NCBI GenBank assembly: GCA_022495005.1
Contig: JAGYXB010000825.1
Span: forward strand, 744,001 to 808,000
DNA: 64,000 nucleotides
Source of the DNA: Rhyacophila brunnea
Taxonomy: Eukaryota > Arthropoda > Insecta > Trichoptera > Rhyacophilidae
Direction of reading: 5' to 3'
The position numbers and the translations under genes are program-made. A model generated the notes under the pieces. That model saw nothing but the letters and a program-made list of their open reading frames with translations. It was not told where the DNA came from and ran no database searches. Of this stretch, positions 10,330 to 21,092 are shown piece by piece; positions within the stretch are counted from its first letter, which is position 1, and each line of letters opens with the position of its first letter.

Positions 10330-10994
10330 GGGTGCCGGACGAAATCCCGAAGGCCGAAATCCCGAATGCTGAAATCCCGAATCCTGAAATCCCGAATGGC
10401 CGAAATCCCTAAAGCCTACATCCCGAAAGCCGAAATCCCAAAGGCCGAAATCTCGAATGCTTATATCTCGAATGGACGAAATCCCGAAGGCCGAAATCCC
10501 GAAAAATAAATATGCAAACAGTAAAAATTCTCAACAATTGCCAACTCGAAAGCAAAAAATACTATTTTTTATAAAAGAAAATGCAATAAATATGTATTTA
10601 TATTGAAAATTATTAATATATTAGTTTCCATTTTTCCACAAAAAAATGGTTTTTTGTCTCTCCTGTAAAAAATTGCGTAATCTTAACACTTATCTTGAAT
10701 TGCGCAAATTTTCCAAGAGAGACAAAAAAACATTTTTTGTGGAAAAATGGAAACTAAGATATAAATAATTGTCAAAGTATACATATATATATATATATAT
10801 TGCATTTTCTTTTATAAAAGTAGTATTTTTTGCTTTCGAGTTGGTATTTGTTGAGAATTATTACTGTTTGTATTCGGGATTCCGACCATTCGGGATTTTG
10901 GCCTTCGGGATTCCGACCATTCGGGATTTTGGCATTCGGGATTTCGGCCTTTTGGCATTCGGGATTCCGGCCTTCGGGATTTCGACACAAACCT
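10330..10994. mobile_element. Foldback element FB2 with 15-bp tandem-repeat arms
   Basis: The left arm (10335-10505) is an array of about eleven degenerate 15-bp units like those of FB1; the right arm (10873-10990) is the inverse array. The central loop (10506-10872) is itself a long imperfect palindrome: CCATTTTTCCACAAAAAAATG at 10630 is mirrored by TTTTTTGTGGAAAAATGG at 10733, and ACTCGAAAGCAAAAAATAC by TATTTTTTGCTTTCGAGT. The flanks GTTTAACCT (10321-10329) and TTTTTACCT (10995-11003) agree at 7 of 9 positions, consistent with an aged 9-bp duplication. A short TA microsatellite sits at 10783-10802. Not coding. Confidence 0.8.
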
Positions 10995-11003
10995 TTTTTA
11001 CCT

Positions 11004-11719
11004 GCCTCTGCTTACGGGATGCCACTGTACATGCTCGCTTGCTTATATGTATACTGATAAAGTGGGGCGGTCCTGTAGACATCACCTGATGACGGTTTCT
11101 TCATGCCACTCGACCAGATCGCGAGACTTTGACGATGACGGGTGTTTTCCAAGCGATTAGCCAAGAAGAGGATTGACTCGTCAAATTCTCAACTGACGCC
11201 CACTGCCTGTCGAAAGGACAATGGAATATAGAGTTCGTTAAACGAGGCATATGTAAGCTTGGCACATTTATATGTACCTTTGGACATATTAAATTGAACG
11301 ATCTACATTAATCGAACGCAATTGGGCGACTCAGAAAAGCAATAGGTAGTTTTGAAATTAATTGATTTTTGATTGTTGAATCTTGCACACGTATAATTAA
11401 TATACTTATGACCTTTTATGTGAGTATTTAATTGACAAGACAACTGATTTGATAAATTCAATGGTATAAAGGCAATTATATTTCAAAATACAGGTGTGAA
11501 ATATTATATATTCTCTTTTACGAGAAAATCTTGACACGAATATACGGTAATATTTGCATTTACGTGAGCATGATTCCATAATTATCCTTTTTGTCGTATT
11601 CAGTGGCGTCCCTAAATTAATTTCCATCCATTAGTGGGTTCAAAAATTCAACCCTCCGATGACTTAATGGTAGTACTGTTTCTAATTTCGTTACACTTGG
11701 ACCATTTTATTCATTTCTT
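11004..11719. other. No gene recognised; GC-richer patch at 11010-11280
   Basis: Bases 11010-11280 have higher GC than the surroundings but every frame is broken by stops. It could be an eroded exon or an old transposon piece; no motif supports either. Confidence 0.3.
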
Positions 11720-11727
11720 TCCCAGTT

Positions 11728-11974
11728 CAGGGCTTGAAATGGACCGGAACGCACCGGAGCGCCGTTCCGGTTCATAAAATCCACAAAATTATCGCTCCGT
11801 CTCGTGGAAATATTAATTTGATCGTCTGAGCTAGATATTTAATACAAATAAAAAAATAACACACTTCTTTTTATAAATCACATTTACAATTAATGTAGTA
11901 TAGTATAATATAGTTGATATTTTCGTAAAATTATCGAGCGCTCCGGTTCGTAAAATTTTCCATTTCGACCGCTG
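11728..11974. mobile_element. hAT-type MITE family F, copy 1
   Basis: A 247-bp element starting CAGGGCTTGAAATGGACC and ending CCATTTCGACCGCTG, so the termini are inverted repeats of CAG...CTG form. It is flanked by perfect 8-bp duplications TCCCAGTT at 11720-11727 and 11975-11982, the target-site length of hAT transposons. Inside, GGAACGCACCGGAGCGCCG and GAGCGCTCCGGTTCGTAAAA form the subterminal repeats. No coding capacity. Confidence 0.9.
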
Positions 11975-12117
11975 TCCCAGTTATATATTATATAATTTTA
12001 TATATCGATTCATGAGAGCTCAATTGAACAAATACCACAATTAAAATAAATATTATAAAAAAAATAAACAGTTTTCATAATAATATATAATATAACATAA
12101 TAAACATAGCAATTTTC

Positions 12118-12275
12118 ATAGTTGATTTTGGCAAAATTCATGAATTCAAGAATGATAACCTAACCGAACCTTACCTTATTTAATCTAACGTAACCTAACC
12201 TAACAATAATCCAATATATCGTTTTTTTTTCAAAAATTGTTTGCCGCTGGCTTCCACTAAACAGACAAGAACCAA
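12118..12275 (+). repeat. Repeat family Q, copy 1
   Basis: Collinear with 50990-51115: GGCAAAATTCATGAA, AAGAATGATAACCTAAC, TAATCCAATATATCG and GCTGGCTTCCACTAA. It contains several CCTAACC motifs. Terminal structure not determined. Confidence 0.5.
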
Positions 12276-12798
12276 AAAAATATTTCATTAATAATTATTA
12301 TTGTATTGTGTGAAAAAAGACGTGATACATCCTGCCAAAACGTATTCTACATTAAAATCATATTGAAATTGAAAATAACATATATGGCGTCTTACCGTCT
12401 AATACGGTTGGTAATCGTCCATGTCAGTTCAGTGTAGGTTTTCGTAACAAGCATGAGAAAAAAAGTTTTTTTGTGTTTGTTATAATGATGGCGGGCCTGT
12501 TTATCAAGAGCCAAACATACCTCACCCACTTGATAAATACTATATTTAGACAAATAACATCGATAGAAGTTTTGAAGCCATGTATAATGAACAGAAAAAA
12601 AATCTATTAGATGACGTAACAAAAAAGGCATGCAAATACCTACTCTGTTTTTTTAGTCAGTTTAAAATTTACTAATCGAACGAGTTAATACTAAAATTTT
12701 AAAATGTTTTAAATTTCAAAATAAATTAAGAATTTTCTGAAATATTTTATTTTAATATTTTGACCTATTAATTTATTCATAGCTTTACTTCGTTCAAC
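12276..12798. other. No gene seen
   Basis: AT-rich. The minus-strand open stretch 12392-12631 lacks any family motif. Confidence 0.35.
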
Positions 12799-13660
12799 CT
12801 TCTTCCTATCTTCCCGTAGGTCGGATACAAACCAATGGCGAAGGGTGGGGGTAGGCTGTTAAGATTCTACATAAATAGTGCACACTAAACTTTGTCGGTT
12901 ATATTTATTTGTTTTCTTTGAAATAAGACTACAATTTACAGATGGTATTGGTTAGTTTTTAAAATTAAATTAAGCCCTGTCTAAACCAAACCATAATATT
13001 TTATGTATACTATGGGCAATTCGACAAAATATTGCACACTTTATCTGTCATACTTATTTGTTTTCGTTGAATTAAGAATATAATATATTACAGGAGGTGT
13101 TCATTAGTTTTTTTTCTAAATTCATTAAGACCTGCCTAATCCAAACCATAAACGATAAAAATATTATTCTATATATAAATTATATATATCTAAAATTACG
13201 GTTTTTTGGTTTAATGGTATAGTTTTAATATTTTATGGATAAAAGAATATTTTGTGACTATTATCTACTAGTGCATGGATTAGGCAAGGCTTAATTTAAT
13301 TTTGCACCTGCAACTTGTAGTCTTAGTTCAATGAAAACAAATACGTTTGACTGACAAAACTTAGTATGCACTATTTATGTCGGATCTTAACAGCCTACCT
13401 CCACCTTTTGCCACTGCTACAAACAGGATGATCTTCGCTCTATCATCTGCTACCCAGAACAGTTCACTGAAGCTGCATTTTTAACGATTATGGAGGATGT
13501 TAAGCTTGCTCGTCTGTTACATTTACCGTTGATCTTTCCTTGGATAACGAGTTGAGGGATGCTTTTGTCCTCTCATAATTTGTCCAAGGTACTATAGTTT
13601 TCTAGTTTTGATACTACGTGGAACTTCTCAGTTCTTTCCGATTAGTTTGAAATAGTCTAC
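12799..13660 (-). pseudogene. LINE (family Z) reverse-transcriptase end, split by an hAT MITE
   Basis: Reverse complement of 13425-13660 matches the LINE end at 25095-25370: GAAGTTCCACGTAGTATCAA, TTATGAGAGGACAAAA, CCAAGGAAAGATCAA and GAACTGTTCTGGGTAGCAGA. Bases 12799-12824 (CTTCTTCCTATC...GTAGGTCGG) match the last part of the same LINE end, so the hAT MITE at 12833-13416 was inserted about 50 bp from the LINE 3' end. The reading frame is heavily broken, with a deletion in the GKRSRGRRR region. Only the last 80 or so residues are represented. Confidence 0.7.
12833..13416. mobile_element. hAT-type long-TIR MITE family C, copy 1
   Basis: A 584-bp element starting CAATGGCGAAGGGTGG and ending CCACCTTTTGCCACTG. 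The inverted ends extend inward well over 100 bp through GTAGGCTGTTAAGAT and ATAAATAGTGCACACTA. Flanking octamers ATACAAAC (12825-12832) and CTACAAAC (13417-13424) agree at 7 of 8 positions. Copies with similar flanks lie at 14933 and 59531; fragments at 24773 and 58995. Non-coding. Confidence 0.88.
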
Positions 13661-13706
13661 ATATATAATTTTGTTGCCCGGTCAGTCCAAGGATGCGTCT
13701 GTTCAG

Positions 13707-14731
13707 GGGGGACATGCTCGTCGAAGGTCAAAATTGAGTTTTTATTGTATTTTCAAACTATGATCCTGGACACTCCTTAAACGTTGTAGATAATCTATTT
13801 ATATAATTTTGAAGCCTTATTATCCTTTATAGTTATTTTAAACATTTAATGACTGCATAAAGTATTTTTGTTACATAAAATAGTATTCTTTAAACCTCTC
13901 GCTCTAATGTTATAGAATATAGTCATATTTCGGTACATAACTGTGCAGTGGTGTTAAGATTTTTTACATTTATTAATTTTAAACGCATTTATAAAACCAT
14001 TAGTATAATTTATTACGAGATAATTTTTGTAAAATATTCACGATAAAAAATTATATTGATAATCTCTGTGATCCCAAATTTGACAAGAATAAGGCATTTT
14101 ATTATTAAAAAAATCGGCAAGATTAACACATTTGAAGATGATTCTAAAGATTCTTATTATAAGCTATGTTTTTGACCATTAAAGTGTGATAAACATCTTA
14201 TGAATAATGATTGCTTTATAATAATAATTGACCTAAGAATAAGGTAGTGTTTTTTTGAAATACGCCATTTCTTTTGGCATTCCCCAGTGGTTAAGCTACA
14301 ACACACGGCCGTAGCCATAAATTGACAAACTATAATTAAAGTAGGGAGTAAAATTATGTTAACGCGCGTGTTTGAACATGTACCTAACCGAATTTTTTTT
14401 TATTTTTTTTTAAATGGTAAATAAATTATACTAATGGTTTTATAAATGCGTTTAAAAATTAATAAATGTAAAAATCTTAACACCACTGCACAGTTATGTA
14501 CCGAAATATGACTATATTCTAAAACATTAGAGCGAGAGGTTTAAAAGAATACTATTTTATGTAACAAAAATACTTTATGCAGTCATCAAATGTTTAAAAT
14601 AACTATAAAGGATAATAATAAGGCTTCAAAATTATATAAATAGATTATCTACAACGTTTAAGGAGTGTCCAGGATCATGGTTTGAAAATACAATAAAAAC
14701 TCAATTTTGACCTACGACGAGCACGTGGGCC
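13707..14731. mobile_element. Long inverted-repeat element, family P, copy 1 (1,025 bp)
   Basis: The first about 300 bp (from 13718, CATGCTCGTCG and GGTCAAAATTGAGTTTTTAT) return as the reverse complement up to 14728, with high identity through ATAGTCATATTTCGGTACAT and CTGTGCAGTGGTGTTAAGAT. The 400-bp centre is unique apart from a third copy at 23558-24040. Both flanks carry GTTCAG (13701-13706 and 14732-14737), a probable target duplication; TTCA within it may be a degenerate TTAA, since the third copy ends at GTTAAG. No transposase frame. Confidence 0.8.
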
Positions 14732-14932
14732 GTTCAGTCCTCGTTCAATAATTACTTAACCTAAAATTGATACATAAAGAATAAGTATTTACATCCAACA
14801 TCTCTCGATCCATCTCATCATTCTTTTCACCTCTGATGGCTCCGAAATCTTCTAACATGACTTAAGGAAGGTCCATTTAGAATTTAAGCGTGATTTCGTC
14901 GGTTTATTTCTACATAGTGGATACGTTTCATC

Positions 14933-15525
14933 CAGTGGCGAAGGGTGGAGGTAGGCTGTTAAGATCCGCCATAAATAGTACACACTAAAGTGTGTTAGTC
15001 ATACGTAATTGTTTTCATTGGAATAAGACTACAATTAACATATTGTATTGGTTAGTTTTTAAAATTAAATTAAATCCTGTAAAAATCAACCCATAATATT
15101 ATATAATAGTTAAAAATACTAGTCTATCCACAAAATATATAAAATTATGCAATTCAATCAAAATAATATGTAACTTTGGATATTTTATATATAGACTAAT
15201 ATTTTTATATTTTATACTTTGGTTTAGGAAGGGCTTGATGAATTAAATAAAATGAACCAACAATATTTTTGTAATAATATGTATTCTTAATCCAACGAAA
15301 ATGAATAAGTATGAATGAAAAATTTGTCGTATCGCCCAAAATGTACGAAAACTATTCTGGTTTGGTTTAGGCAGGGTTTAATTGATTTTTAAAAACTAAC
15401 CAATTGTAAATTGTAGTCTTAGTTCAATAAAAACAAATACTTATGAATGACAAAGTTTAATGTGTACTATTTATGCCGGATCTAAACAGCCTAAGTCTTA
15501 ACCTAATCTCCACCCTTAGTTACTG
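14933..15525. mobile_element. hAT-type long-TIR MITE family C, copy 2
   Basis: A 593-bp element starting CAGTGGCGAAGGGTGGAGG and ending in TTAGTTACTG. Flanking octamers GTTTCATC (14925-14932) and ATTTCATC (15526-15533) agree at 7 of 8 positions. The right end carries a small insertion relative to copy 1 (CTAAGTCTTAACCTAATC). Confidence 0.88.
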
Positions 15526-15533
15526 ATTTCATC

Positions 15534-16204
15534 ACACATTTTGGGATGTGCGATGTACTTACCTACATCGGTCGCTACTTTTCTACGGAAATCCGGTGGT
15601 GAGATTTCACCAACAATGTGAATTTTTCACATGATATGCTTTCAAGCATCCCATTCGTATGCGGCAGGCATAATAATTCAGGCACGTATGCACCTTTCTC
15701 ACGTGGTATGAACGGTAATTTTGTTAGAAATATAACGCAACAGCTTTGATTGAGTTAATCAAATAAATTTGAAAAAAATCACCCAAAAAACTATGATTAT
15801 CAAATCTGTCGAAATGGTTTTGGCAACAATCATTATTATTTAAGTATTTTGATAAACAGCCTCACAAACGAGACACGCGAAAAACGAATTAAATACTAGC
15901 GATAGTCCCCATCAAATTAAGTTATAAATTGGGCAAGAAATCAAACAGCAAAATGTTATTATCTTAAGTTATAGACATTTAAAATGATAATATTGTAAGT
16001 AAAACCAGTATGGAGAGATTAATTTCCTTGCCTGTTTGTATTTATTTTGAACAGCGCGTAATCCGGATTTAAAAGTACGATGAGAGAAACTAGTTTTAAT
16101 ATTATAATACGTTGAGTTATATACTTATACAACTAAAAAAGCATTTATTGTAAAACGTTCCAATTAAACCGTTTAGCATACATTGGTTAAATTTAAAATG
16201 AAAT
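15534..16204. other. No gene seen
   Basis: Bases 15540-15720 are GC-richer but closed in every frame. The remainder is AT-rich without recognised repeats. Confidence 0.3.
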
Positions 16205-16365
16205 CAGCGCTCGCAATGGAGCAGAACGCACCGGAGCACAGCTCTGGCTCGTAAAATTCTCGAGGATAGCGTTCCTGTTCGTAAAAATTACGAGAATAGC
16301 GTACCAGTTTGCAAAATCCCCGAAGGACAGCGAGCCGTCTCGTAAAATCCTTGAGCCTCGTCAGA
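16205..16365. mobile_element. hAT MITE family F remnant with internal tandem repeat
   Basis: Begins CAGCGCTCGCAATGGAGC and continues AGAACGCACCGGAGCACAGC, matching the family F start. From about 16250 a unit of 30-31 bp built on TCGTAAAAT...GATAGCG is repeated about 3.4 times. The opposite terminus was not found, so it is rearranged or truncated. Confidence 0.6.
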
Positions 16366-16533
16366 ATACTTACCTAATATTGCATTATGGTTCAATTTAA
16401 TTGAAATAAATTTGTTAAGTATTAAAAAATACCTAAACATGATATAATAAATATTTTTCTATTAAAATAATTTTGCTTGTTGAGTATCTCTGGATTTGTT
16501 TTGACACATACCTATTTTGTACTTTGTGCGAAA

Positions 16534-16926
16534 CAGTGGTTAGCTGGTTAAGGCTATATATCGTACCTCAGTTGAGGCATGGTCTAAAAAGATCGTGGCT
16601 AGGCGGTACGCGGATAGTGGGTTACGGGTGAAAATGACGCATGCCGAACGAAATATAATTTGTCATATAAATCCAACATGCATTAATTTAATGTTCTGTT
16701 TATTGTTCTATTAGTAGGTAACAATAATAATATATTCATTGATATGTTTTCTTTTTCAAGTAAATGGGTAACGTTTTTAGTCATCTTTACACGATTTAAG
16801 AATTAATACCCCCGTCGCCATCACGAAACAAATTGACGTATTCACACCTCGACGTTTGCTCTTAGAATGCCAGCGAGTCCAAAATTTCGTCGCGCCTATA
16901 GTTAAAAATTATTTTCCGCTTCACTG
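16534..16926 (+). repeat. Repeat family M, copy 1
   Basis: Starts CAGTGGTTAGCTGG and ends GCTTCACTG, which would suit an hAT element, but flanking octamers do not match. The inverted partner at 38099-38456 shares GCATGGTCTAAAAAGATCGT, TCATCTTTACACGATTTAAG and GTATTCACACCTCGAC in order. Confidence 0.6.
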
Positions 16927-17558
16927 AAGTATCGCCTTAATAAAAAAAATAATCGAAAACATGTACCTAAACTTTTAAGACAATTGTATTCAATCAAAAT
17001 GCCCTTCAAAATGCATCAATCTATAGTCTCTATCTGTATCTATAGTCTAAGGCATCAATAGTTCACAGAACAGATATTTTTTGCGTCAATGCATTTATAT
17101 ACACATGGGTGATAAAATAATTGTATTGAAAAAGGCTTGCACCAGGGATAAGATTTATTGCTTTGATCATAGTACGACAATAGGCGCAATAATAACTATA
17201 AATTGAAAATGACGAATAAGTAACACGAAAGACTTCATTACAGAATGTAACATAAAATAGATAGATTTGTTTTTGCACCCCTTTTTTGAAGAGGGTCCAT
17301 GTTTCCGGGGAGGACCCAAATTTCGATCAAGTTCCGTTCCAATACTTTGGACGTATCGTATGTCAAGTTTTATACAAAATGTTAGATCACGTGTACTTTA
17401 CTTTGAACACATTTATTTGCAAAAATCAATAATAATTAATAATTTACATAATTATTAATAAAAAAAATAAATCATTTGTAAATGCCATATGTCGTAAATT
17501 GAGTGTCCGTAAGAATATCCATACTTTGTAGTTATTAAATAAAAGTAAATCAATATAA
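16927..17558. other. No gene seen
   Basis: AT-rich spacer; open stretches at 17063-17278 (minus) and 17267-17458 (plus) have no recognisable features. Confidence 0.35.
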
Positions 17559-18028
17559 GATAAAAAGAACTTTTTATATACAACGTTTTTAAATTTTCTG
17601 TTGAATTATTATGCTCAATATGCTCAAACTTGTACCTTGATATGAAGTAAATAAAAAAACAAACAAACAAATATAGAATACCTACTGAAATGTCATTTTG
17701 ATCTCCATAGTAACGCACGTATATATTAATAATTTAGCTGCTAGGACCACCCCCTTAGCAACCAATAATAGTGGATTGGATTACGGATTTCTTCCGAAAT
17801 AACTTTTCATACAAAACAGAATTAACTGAAAATGAATTCAATTCTACTTAAAGATGGCTAAAAGCTAAAAGTATTAAAATAATGCATTGGCATCGTGGTA
17901 TGATATATAATAAAAGTTTCAAATGTCTAGCTAGTGGGGAAGTTAGTTAAAACTCGATTACAAGATTTGTACTGGATAAACAACCGCCGGACAAATAAGA
18001 ATACGACCTAATAAAAATAGTACAATTT
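17559..18028 (-). repeat. Interspersed repeat family A, copy 3
   Basis: Runs from AGATAAAAAGAACTTTTTAT to AATAGTACAATTT. It faces copy 4 (18675-19150), giving an inverted pair separated by about 650 bp. The variant interior has ATTATGCTCAATATGCTC where copies 6 and 9 have ATCATATAAACTTGAC. Confidence 0.75.
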
Positions 18029-18674
18029 AAAATAATCGTAAAAAACTACATGACGATTTATATTTAAAGTTTTATTTTGAATATAAATTAAATAAGGCCA
18101 TATTATAATAGTCACTGGAATTGCTAGCATTCCGATAAACGATGTATATCATTTCAACTTTGAGTTGTGACAGTAATACATAGTACCGACGATAGTGTAT
18201 AATCGCTCCGCAATCATAAAGCTGTCACAGCGAGAAAATCCGACGCAGAACGTTAATTTATTCTGTTGGATGATTTTATCGACTGAATCGGACATAGCTG
18301 ATTATTCCTGGAATGTAATTTTATCTGAATCAAAATTTATTATATTTTGATAACTGAGCATAGCTTTATTTGTTCATTAAAATAATTTTGAGCGGGGAAC
18401 GAAACCAGTTATTCATTATCTGTCTTATTATCGAAGAAAAGAAAAAGCATTCAGTAGTAGGTATATCATATATAATATATGTATTCGAAACTTATTAATT
18501 ATAGTACTGCCAACCAAAGTATGGTGACACCGTCCCGTCAGCAAATATAGCATACTTAGCGAGTATTTTTAATGTTGACATTGTCTCATTTATATTATCA
18601 TACGTACGTGATGAAATTTTAATTTGACAAATCAGCAAAACCATGAAATTTATTGGGTCTGTAATCCATCTGAT
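18029..18674. other. No gene seen between inverted family A copies
   Basis: Apparently single-copy AT-rich DNA forming the loop between two inverted A copies. No coding frame recognised. Confidence 0.35.
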
Positions 18675-19150
18675 ATTTTACAACGTTTTTTATTAGCTCA
18701 TATTCTTGTTTGTCCGGTGGTTGTTTGTCCAGTACAAATCTTGCAATCTATTTTTAACTAACTTCCCGACTAGCTAGACATTTGAATTTTTAGAATATAT
18801 CAGAACACGATGCCAATGCATTCTTTAGCCATCTTTAAGCAGAATTGAATTCATTTTCAGTTAATTCTGTTTTGCATGGAAAGTTATTTCAGAAAAATCC
18901 GTAAAAAGTAAAAGACTATTATTGGTTGTTAAGGGGGTAGTCCTAGCAACTAAATTATTATTATATACGTGCGTTACTATGAAAATCAAAATGAAATGTC
19001 AAAATGACATTTCAATATTCTATATTTGTTTGTTTGATTGTTTTTATTTACTTCATATCAAGTACAAGTTTGAGCATATTGAGCATAATAATTCAACAGA
19101 AAATTTAAAAACGTTTTGTAGAAAAAGTTCTTTTTATCTTGTAATTATTT
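18675..19150 (+). repeat. Interspersed repeat family A, copy 4
   Basis: Starts ATTTTACAACGTTTTTTATT and ends CTTTTTATCTTGTAATTATTT. The short flanking words TTTATTGGGTCT (about 18650) and AGACCCAATAAATT (about 19184) are inverted relative to one another on either side. Confidence 0.75.
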
Positions 19151-19234
19151 GTAATTAACGCAGTATTTTGAGAAACTAAGAAAGACCCAATAAATTATTT
19201 TTTATACAATGAATAATTCAGAAGATTTTTTAAG

Positions 19235-19812
19235 AATATTATAAGACCCAAAAGATCTTCAGAACAGGATGCGGGTGCTTGCAAATGCAAGCCGCAAAGT
19301 AGGTATAAAGATAATTGACTCAAAGACAAAGGTAATAGAAAACTGCATTTAACTGAAAGAAAAGCGATACTCATCAATGGTACTCAAATCGAGCGGGTCA
19401 ACAACGATGTATATCTCGAACAACAAATGTCGGTGATACAAATGACGAGATTGCTCCCAGAACTAAATTGGTATGGAGTGCATTTGGGCGCCTGAATAGT
19501 ATTTTCAAAGGTGACTTCTCATTGTGCCTTAAGCATAAAGTGTTCAACCAATGTGTGCTACCAATTCTCACGGACAAAAATTACGAGTAGCTAAACGTGA
19601 CATGGAAAGGTGCATGTTGGACATAACGCGGAAAGATTCGCAAAATAATCAAATGTGTAAGAAAGCAGACAAGAGTAATGGCGCTGGACAAATGTCGTCA
19701 TACAATGGTACCCAAATGGCACTAAGCATCCACAGGGGCGCGCACAGAAAAGAAATATTTCTGAGTTCCCTGGGGGCGCCTAAAAACCAGCTGGATTGAC
19801 GAACACATTAAA
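19235..19812 (+). pseudogene. LINE (family AA) reverse-transcriptase C-terminal region
   Basis: Broken plus-strand frames show, in order, EIAPRTKLVWSAFGRLNSIF, then SLCLKHKVFNQCVLPILT, then LRVAKRDMERCMLDITRKD, and near the end RWIDEHIKF-like residues. This order is the C-terminal segment of insect RTE-like endonuclease/reverse transcriptases. The tyrosine-glycine after LPILT and about 15 residues are deleted, and stops occur near 19350. The 5' part and catalytic core are absent. Confidence 0.75.
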
Positions 19813-21092
19813 TTCGATAGTAGGTGGCAGCGAAAATTTTCTTTCCTAACTTTATTCTTTAAGCACTACGGTGCATGGTTGCAGCATCAGTCCCGTGCGA
19901 CTACGTCTCAGGACGGAGTGAGCACTTAAAATCACTTCTTTCAGACACGTTTAAAGCATCATAGAAAGCGGCCGTGCATGTCCACGGCTGTGCATATATG
20001 ACGGGTGGTGGTGGGAACTTTAACGTAGTAGGTGGCAGCGAAGAAATAAAAGTTTGTGTGAAGACAAGGGATGCATTCATCATGCGTGGATCGACCTCGG
20101 CTGGTGGTGATTGAAAAATATACGTAATAGTATAAGAGATAATTACAAATAAGAAATACATATTTGAATTGCGAGTCGATTCAACTTCATGTCGGAAATG
20201 GCGCGTTTAAAGGAAGTAGGTGAGTTATTAAATGAATCGTATGTATGCCTGCTTCATATTATGCGAATTTTTGAAAGATTCATTATTATTGTTTTTGACA
20301 GTGGGTCAGTTAAAAGGAGCAGAAGGCGAACACAGATACGATGGAATGACCAAGCGAAGGAATTAACTGATCGACCCATAGAGAAGGGTGATCCAATATT
20401 CAGCAGTATTTTTAAGTGATTGCAATCCTCATGCATAAGAGTAAGGACATGGAGATATATGAGATAAATTTGTTGGAGTAGATTTTAATCAAACATAAAA
20501 TTCGTTTGTTAAATTACGATTTTAGAACGTATATTTCCAAACCTTATTCAAATCAAAAGACCACATTCAAATAATGAATGCCCAATGCTATTACTTGACA
20601 TCATTAGTGAGTTCTATGTTGAATACATTAATTTAACAAATTCGTTGAATGTATTATAATGGTTAATAAACCACCTGTCACGTGTTGTTACAGGTGTACG
20701 GCGACAATAAACGATTTTTTAAAACACGTGGGAGAGTAATCTTTCACAAGTCACTTTAAATCATTGATGACAATATTTATTTAAATACAGCGAAGCGGTA
20801 TATATAAGTGCGTGGGAAATCACTTTACCTAAATTAGTCTTTGAGGATAATAAATAATACTATTGACAGCCTTTGCATATTATCACTTAGCATAGATTCT
20901 AGATATGCAGCTGTTTCGACAGTAGGCCAAATATTTTAGTTAAATTGATCAACTGAAAATTATAAAACAAGATTATAAAGTGGAACAATACCATGATTAT
21001 CTTAGAAAAGAATATTTTAAATTGGGGTGACTTAGTATTAACAAAAAGAATTTGGCTTTGTTTGGCTGCACAGAACAGATTATTAAATCTAA
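19813..21092. other. No firm gene; short direct repeat and open stretches
   Basis: AGTAGGTGGCAGCGAA occurs twice, at about 19820 and 20028, as a direct repeat. The plus-strand stretch 20189-20419 contains RRRTQIRWNDQAKELTD, which recalls the RGRP..RW.D end of LINE proteins but is too short to call. The minus-strand stretch 19901-20161 is proline-rich and has no supported identity. Confidence 0.35.

Noticed and set aside
10330..10505. Regularly spaced 15-bp repeats as a CRISPR array
   Set aside because: Repeats are contiguous with no unique spacers, are present as an inverted pair, and the DNA is eukaryotic.
19901..20161. Minus-strand frame with an apparent signal peptide (MYFLFVIISYTITYIF)
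   Set aside because: The hydrophobic start lies in AT-rich DNA, the proline-rich remainder matches nothing known, and the opposite strand also has an open stretch; no splice or promoter support.
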